Shown here: one piece after another, positions 58,933 to 64,000 of the stretch
Layout of the letters: every line of letters begins with the position of its first letter
Position numbering within the stretch: position 1 is the first letter of the stretch
NCBI RefSeq assembly: GCF_003056335.1
Contig: NZ_PYWA01000002.1
Location: forward strand, 124,001-188,000
Direction: 5' to 3'
DNA from: Paracoccus indicus
GTDB lineage: Bacteria > Pseudomonadota > Alphaproteobacteria > Rhodobacterales > Rhodobacteraceae
Length of the DNA stretch: 64,000 bases
Position numbers and translations under genes: made by a program
Notes under the pieces: model-generated
The model's input: only the letters and a program-made list of their open reading frames with translations
Database searches by the model: none
Told to the model about the DNA's origin: nothing

Positions 58933-59493
58933 TCAGACCCCGCGCGACAGCGCCGCAAGCCCGGTGCGGGCCAGATCTATCAGTCCAAGCGGGCGCATCA
59001 GTTCGGCAAAGGCGTCCAGCTTGGATACCGGACCGACCAGTTCGAAGACGAAACTCTCCAGCGTCGAATCGACCACATTGGCGCGGAAGATCTCGGCGAT
59101 GCGCAGGGCCTCGACCCGCTTTTCGCCCTGACCCTTGACCTTGAAGAGGCCAAGCTCGCGTTCCACGACGGGGCCTTCGACGGTCAGGTCGTGAACCTCG
59201 TGGACGACGACGATGCGGCCCAGCTGCGCCTTGATCTGTTCGATCACGGCGGGCGTGCCACGCGTCACCACCGTGATGCGCGAGCGGTGGCCCTGGTGAT
59301 CGACCTCGGCCACGGTCAGGCTGTCGATGTTGTAGCCGCGACCGGAGAACAGGCCGATCACGCGGGCCAGCACGCCCGGTTCGTTCTCGACCATGATCGC
59401 CAGCGTGTGGCTTTCCTCGATCTGGCCGTTGGGGTCCTTCAGGTCATAGGCAGAATGGCTGGACATGCCCTTCTGGATGTTCAAAGCGTTCAT
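58933..59493 (-). CDS. ilvH: Acetolactate synthase small (regulatory) subunit
   Basis: A 186-residue ACT-domain subunit. HTLAIMVENEPGVLARVIGLFSGRGYNIDSLTVAEVDHQGHRSRITVVTRG covers the ACT domain (about 29-80), and the C-terminal half has EIFRANVVDSTLESFVFELVG. It binds valine and controls the large subunit. It follows ilvI by 43 bases in the same operon. Confidence 0.95.
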   Translation of the reverse strand: MNALNIQKGMSSHSAYDLKDPNGQIEESHTLAIMVENEPGVLARVIGLFSGRGYNIDSLTVAEVDHQGHRSRITVVTRGTPAVIEQIKAQLGRIVVVHEVHDLTVEGPVVERELGLFKVKGQGEKRVEALRIAEIFRANVVDSTLESFVFELVGPVSKLDAFAELMRPLGLIDLARTGLAALSRGV

Positions 59494-59536
59494 GGCAAAG
59501 CCCTTCCTGTTTCAGCGCGGATGACGGCGGTGCGGA

Positions 59537-61291
<1,755 letters not shown>

Positions 61292-61318
61292 CGTTCTGCT
61301 CCATCAAAAATGCTTCTC

Positions 61319-61344
61319 ACGCGGGCCGGAAGTGGCCCCCGCGT
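61319..61344 (-). other. Hairpin at the predicted 5' end of the ilvIH message
   Basis: Seven-base arms ACGCGGG and CCCGCGT with an inner CC/GG pairing lie just past the candidate transcription start of the ilvIH promoter and 28 bases before the ATG. It may stabilise the mRNA or act as an attenuator; no leader peptide with Leu/Val/Ile runs was seen. Confidence 0.35.
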
Positions 61345-61350
61345 CGGCGC

Positions 61351-61379
61351 AAACTAGGATCGGGGCAGGGCGGGGTCAA
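61351..61379 (-). promoter_or_regulatory. Candidate sigma-70 promoter for ilvIH
   Basis: On the minus strand, TTGACC is followed after 17 bases by TAGTTT, a good -35 and fair -10. It lies 60-88 bases upstream of the ilvI ATG, between bpt and ilvI. Confidence 0.4.
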
Positions 61380-61448
61380 TGGGGTTCGGCGGATAAAGTG
61401 ACGCAGTCGCGCTTGGTTTTGTAATTTTGTTTCGCGACTTGTCGGGCG

Positions 61449-62291
61449 CTATCGGTCGAATTGCGGCAAAGCGATGCGGGCGACCTGCTCGACGATCGGG
61501 TCGACCGACAGGGGATGGGCCTCGTTCGAATGGTCCTGCGGGTCGCCGATGTCCTGCCAGACGCCGCCCTTGTAGATTTCCAGCGCGTCGAAGCGGGCCT
61601 TGTAGTCCATCTTGCGGCTGCCCGGCACCCAATATCCCAGATAGACATAGGGCAGCCCGGCGGCGCGCGCGATCTCGATATGGTCCAGAATCACATGGGT
61701 GCCCAGGCTGGCCGGACGGAAGCCCGGATCATAGAAGCTGTAGACAAGGCTCAGCCCGTCATCCAGCACGTCGGTCAGGCAGACGGCCACCAGATGTTCG
61801 TCGCCGCGGACCATGCGATGCGGATCGTCGGAGCCGCAACGGTATTCGATGACGCGGGTCTTGATCGGGGTTTCCTCGATCATGGCGGCGAATTCGAAGA
61901 TATCCATGTCGGCCATGCCGCCATCGGCGTGGCGGCGGTCCAGATAGCGGCGGAACAGGTCGAACTGCTCCTCGGTGGCCCAGGCACTGGTGGCCAGCCG
62001 CTGCAAGGGGGCATTGCGTCGCTGGATGCGGCGCTGCGTCCGGTTGGGGGTGAAATCGGCCACGCGGATCCGCGCCGACATGCAGGCCACGCAGCTTTCG
62101 CAGCTGGGACGATAGAGCACGTTCTGCGACCGCCGGAAGCCCTGGCGCGACAGGGCGTTGTTCAGCTCGGCCGCGTTGTCGCCCTGCAGGGCGGTGAACA
62201 GCTTCCGTTCGGCGCGGCCATGCAGGTAAGGGCAGGGCTGCGGCGCCGTTACATAGAATTGGGGCGCATGGGGCAGGGTATGACGCATCAC
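61449..62291 (-). CDS. bpt: Aspartate/glutamate leucyltransferase (arginyl-transferase family)
   Basis: A 280-residue protein of the bacterial Bpt group that transfers Leu from Leu-tRNA to N-terminal Asp or Glu for ClpS/ClpAP degradation. The N-terminal ATE domain has [14 protein letters not shown] and the Cys pattern [14 protein letters not shown] (about residues 64-77); the C-terminal GNAT-like half has [25 protein letters not shown]. The PCPYLHGR...C-E-S-C pattern is a family signature. Divergent from glnE. Confidence 0.92.
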   Translation of the reverse strand: MMRHTLPHAPQFYVTAPQPCPYLHGRAERKLFTALQGDNAAELNNALSRQGFRRSQNVLYRPSCESCVACMSARIRVADFTPNRTQRRIQRRNAPLQRLATSAWATEEQFDLFRRYLDRRHADGGMADMDIFEFAAMIEETPIKTRVIEYRCGSDDPHRMVRGDEHLVAVCLTDVLDDGLSLVYSFYDPGFRPASLGTHVILDHIEIARAAGLPYVYLGYWVPGSRKMDYKARFDALEIYKGGVWQDIGDPQDHSNEAHPLSVDPIVEQVARIALPQFDR

Positions 62292-62448
62292 ACGCGCCCC
62301 TTGCGGCAGCTGATCGGGTCAGGGCTGGTCATGCGGATCTTGCAATATCCGGTGTGGCGTTTGTGTCAGGGTCGTGCGAAGCCTAGCAACCTTTGCGTGA
62401 CAGGCCAAGCATGGAAAGACCCGTCCGGTTCCGTCTGCCGTGCCGTTG

Positions 62449-62474
62449 GCCGCGTCGGGGCGCGTTGACGCGGC
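62449..62474. other. Hairpin upstream of glnE
   Basis: Eight-base perfect arms GCCGCGTC (62449-62456) and GACGCGGC (62467-62474) around a ten-base loop, 25 bases before the glnE ATG, in the divergent bpt/glnE gap. It could be an operator or a leader hairpin; role unknown. Confidence 0.35.
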
Positions 62475-62499
62475 AAGGCCGCCCGCTAAGGTGGCAGGC

Positions 62500-64000
62500 A
62501 TGAGCTTTTGCGACCGCATCACCCGCCATCCGTTGCCCGTCGATCCCGCCCGCGCGCAGGATGCGGCGGCGCTGTTTCCCGACGCGCCCGCCCGCCTGCG
62601 CGACCTGATCGCGGGGGTGGCGGGCAGCAGCCCCTATCTGGCCGGGCTGATCCGGCAGGAGGCCGACTGGCTGCCCGCCGCGCTGGACCACGACGATGTG
62701 GTCGCCCGCGAAACGGCGGGGTTTCAGGATCTGTCGCCCGATGATCTGGGCGTGGCGCTGCGCCGCGCCAAGCGGCGGGTGGCGTTGCAGGCGGCGCTGG
62801 CCGATCTGGGCGGCGTCTGGCCCTTGGCGCAGGTGACGCAGGCGCTGTCGGATCTGGCCGATCGCGCCGTCGATCTGGCTTTGCGCGCACATGTCGCGAC
62901 CGAGGTCCGGCGCGGGAAACTGCCCGACACCGACGCCGATGCGGGGGGCATCTTCGCGCTGGCCATGGGGAAGGGCGGCGCGGGGGAATTGAACTATTCC
63001 TCGGACATCGACCTGATCGTGCTCTTCGATGAAACCGCCTATGCCGAGGTCGACCAGATGGAGGCCCGCGCCGCCCTGATCCGCGCCACCCGCAGGATGA
63101 CCGCGACCCTGTCGGATGTGACGGAGCACGGCTATGTCTTCCGCACCGACCTGCGGCTGCGACCCGATGCATCCGTCACGCCGGTCTGCATCTCGACCGC
63201 CGCCGCGCTTGCCTATTACGAGGCCGAGGGGCGGACGTGGGAACGCGCCGCCTTCATCAAGGCGCGGGCGGCGGCGGGAAACATTGCGGCGGGCGAGCGC
63301 TTCCTGCGCGAATTGCGTCCCTTCGTCTGGCGCAAGCATCTGGATTTCGCCGCCATCCAGGACGCCCACGACATGCGTCTGCGCATCCGCGACCACAAGA
63401 GCCTGGGCGGACGGCTGGAGGTTCCCGGCCACAACATCAAGCTGGGACAGGGCGGCATCCGCGAGATCGAGTTCTTCACCCAGACCCGCCAGCTGATCGC
63501 GGGCGGTCGCGACCCCGACCTGCGGGTCCGCGACACGGTGGGCGGTCTGGCAGCCCTGGCCGAAAAAGGCTGGATCCCCGCCGATGTCGCGCAGGAGCTG
63601 ACCGACCACTATCGCCAGCACCGCGACATCGAACACCGCATCCAGATGGTGAACGACGCCCAGACCCACAGCCTGCCCAAGGACGACCACGGCCTGCGGG
63701 TGGTCGCCGCCCTGATGGGATCCGACGACCCCGAGGCATGGCAGGCGGCGCTGAAGACCCGCCTTGCCCGCGTCCATGAATTGACCGAGGAATTCTTCGC
63801 CCCCGATGAGGTCAAGGCCAAGCGTCCCGATCTGTCCCCCGAATCGCAGGCCATCATCGACCGCTGGCAGGGCTATCCGGCGCTGCGGTCCGACCGCGCC
63901 CTGCAGATCTTCCGCCGGATCGAGGTGCCTCTGCTGGACCGCATGTCCCGCGCCAGCCACCCCGCCGAGGCCTTGGCGCGTTTCGACAGCTTTCTGGCGG
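62500..64000 (+). CDS. glnE: Bifunctional glutamine synthetase adenylyltransferase/deadenylyltransferase, partial (3' end outside window)
   Basis: The first 500 codons of GlnE are visible, running off the end of the window. Start MSFCDRITRHPLPVD. The adenylyl-removing domain has MGKGGAGELNYSSDIDLIVLFDE (about 157-179), the nucleotidyltransferase DxD motif, and RLRPDASVTPVCIS near 220; RDHKSLGGRLEVPGHNIKLGQGGIREIEFFTQTRQLI (about 302-338) is highly conserved. GlnE modifies glutamine synthetase in nitrogen control. It has no stop codon in the window. Divergent from bpt. Confidence 0.93.
   Translation, partial: MSFCDRITRHPLPVDPARAQDAAALFPDAPARLRDLIAGVAGSSPYLAGLIRQEADWLPAALDHDDVVARETAGFQDLSPDDLGVALRRAKRRVALQAALADLGGVWPLAQVTQALSDLADRAVDLALRAHVATEVRRGKLPDTDADAGGIFALAMGKGGAGELNYSSDIDLIVLFDETAYAEVDQMEARAALIRATRRMTATLSDVTEHGYVFRTDLRLRPDASVTPVCISTAAALAYYEAEGRTWERAAFIKARAAAGNIAAGERFLRELRPFVWRKHLDFAAIQDAHDMRLRIRDHKSLGGRLEVPGHNIKLGQGGIREIEFFTQTRQLIAGGRDPDLRVRDTVGGLAALAEKGWIPADVAQELTDHYRQHRDIEHRIQMVNDAQTHSLPKDDHGLRVVAALMGSDDPEAWQAALKTRLARVHELTEEFFAPDEVKAKRPDLSPESQAIIDRWQGYPALRSDRALQIFRRIEVPLLDRMSRASHPAEALARFDSFLA

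Overview
The window reads as a chromosomal stretch of a GC-rich alphaproteobacterium, most likely a Rhodobacteraceae close to Paracoccus. The reasons are the strong third-position GC bias, the Mur-type Fur-family regulator beside a sitABCD operon, the aerobic CobS/CobT cobaltochelatase subunits, methylmalonyl-CoA epimerase followed by a DUF1467 protein, and several small families typical of this group. This placement comes from gene content only. The window is gene-dense: almost every base is coding, start/stop overlaps such as ATGA and TGATG are common, and no gene-free stretch exceeds about 300 bases. I see no CRISPR array, rRNA, insertion sequence or prophage block. One tRNA is present, tRNA-Arg(UCU).

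Layout. 1-3684: Mn/Fe ABC transporter sitABCD (minus) divergent from its probable regulator mur, with an array of overlapping palindromes between them, then a short YigZ/IMPACT protein. 3716-7845: MDR oxidoreductase, a DUF6525 protein, an ABC-F ATPase and a MipA/OmpV outer-membrane protein. 7916-17193: a tight nine-gene run on the minus strand, in the order GntR regulator, peptide-type solute-binding protein, two permeases, SDR, polysaccharide-deacetylase-fold hydrolase, gamma-glutamyltransferase without a signal peptide, and two ATPases. It looks like an import-and-degrade operon for a gamma-glutamyl or amide compound. 17363-22674: tRNA-Arg, GNAT, a class V aminotransferase, and divergent from it a three-gene amidotransferase / glutamine-synthetase-like / FAD-oxidase set that resembles the gamma-glutamyl-polyamine (Puu) pathway.

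22671-31585: TerB, DUF1330, PhzF, PPK2, a secreted Asn/Pro-rich protein, a PhnA-like protein without zinc ribbon, CobC, YbjN, ProC, CsaA-like, a 2-hydroxyacid dehydrogenase, CsbD and glycerate 2-kinase. 31607-36735: CorA, then the ugpBAEC glycerol-3-phosphate transporter (minus) with a nested-palindrome promoter. 36875-39964: DUF808 membrane protein, then a fasciclin-domain protein, an anti-sigma factor and an ECF sigma factor, an arrangement that recalls mycobacterial SigK/RskA/MPT70. 40108-46284: cobS-cobT, a ClC channel and a GlcD-type FAD dehydrogenase.

46370-54278: an acidic single-pass protein, a GH25 lysozyme-like lipoprotein overlapping a CPBP-family membrane protein, aspS, a DUF1800/DUF1501 pair with a Tat signal on the second gene, a receiver-only response regulator, methylmalonyl-CoA epimerase and DUF1467. 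54235-58876: EI24/CysZ-like membrane protein, nitroreductase, DUF167, a small conserved protein, an M48 lipoprotein metalloprotease, DUF2254 and a small hypothetical. 58933-64000: ilvI-ilvH, bpt, and the first 500 codons of glnE, which runs off the end of the window.

Most genes are housekeeping or transport. The parts most worth a second look are the gamma-glutamyl import operon, the Puu-like set next to it, the sigma/anti-sigma/fasciclin unit, the palindromic operator arrays upstream of sitA/mur and ugpB, and the ribbon-less PhnA protein. All functions here are read from sequence motifs without database searches.
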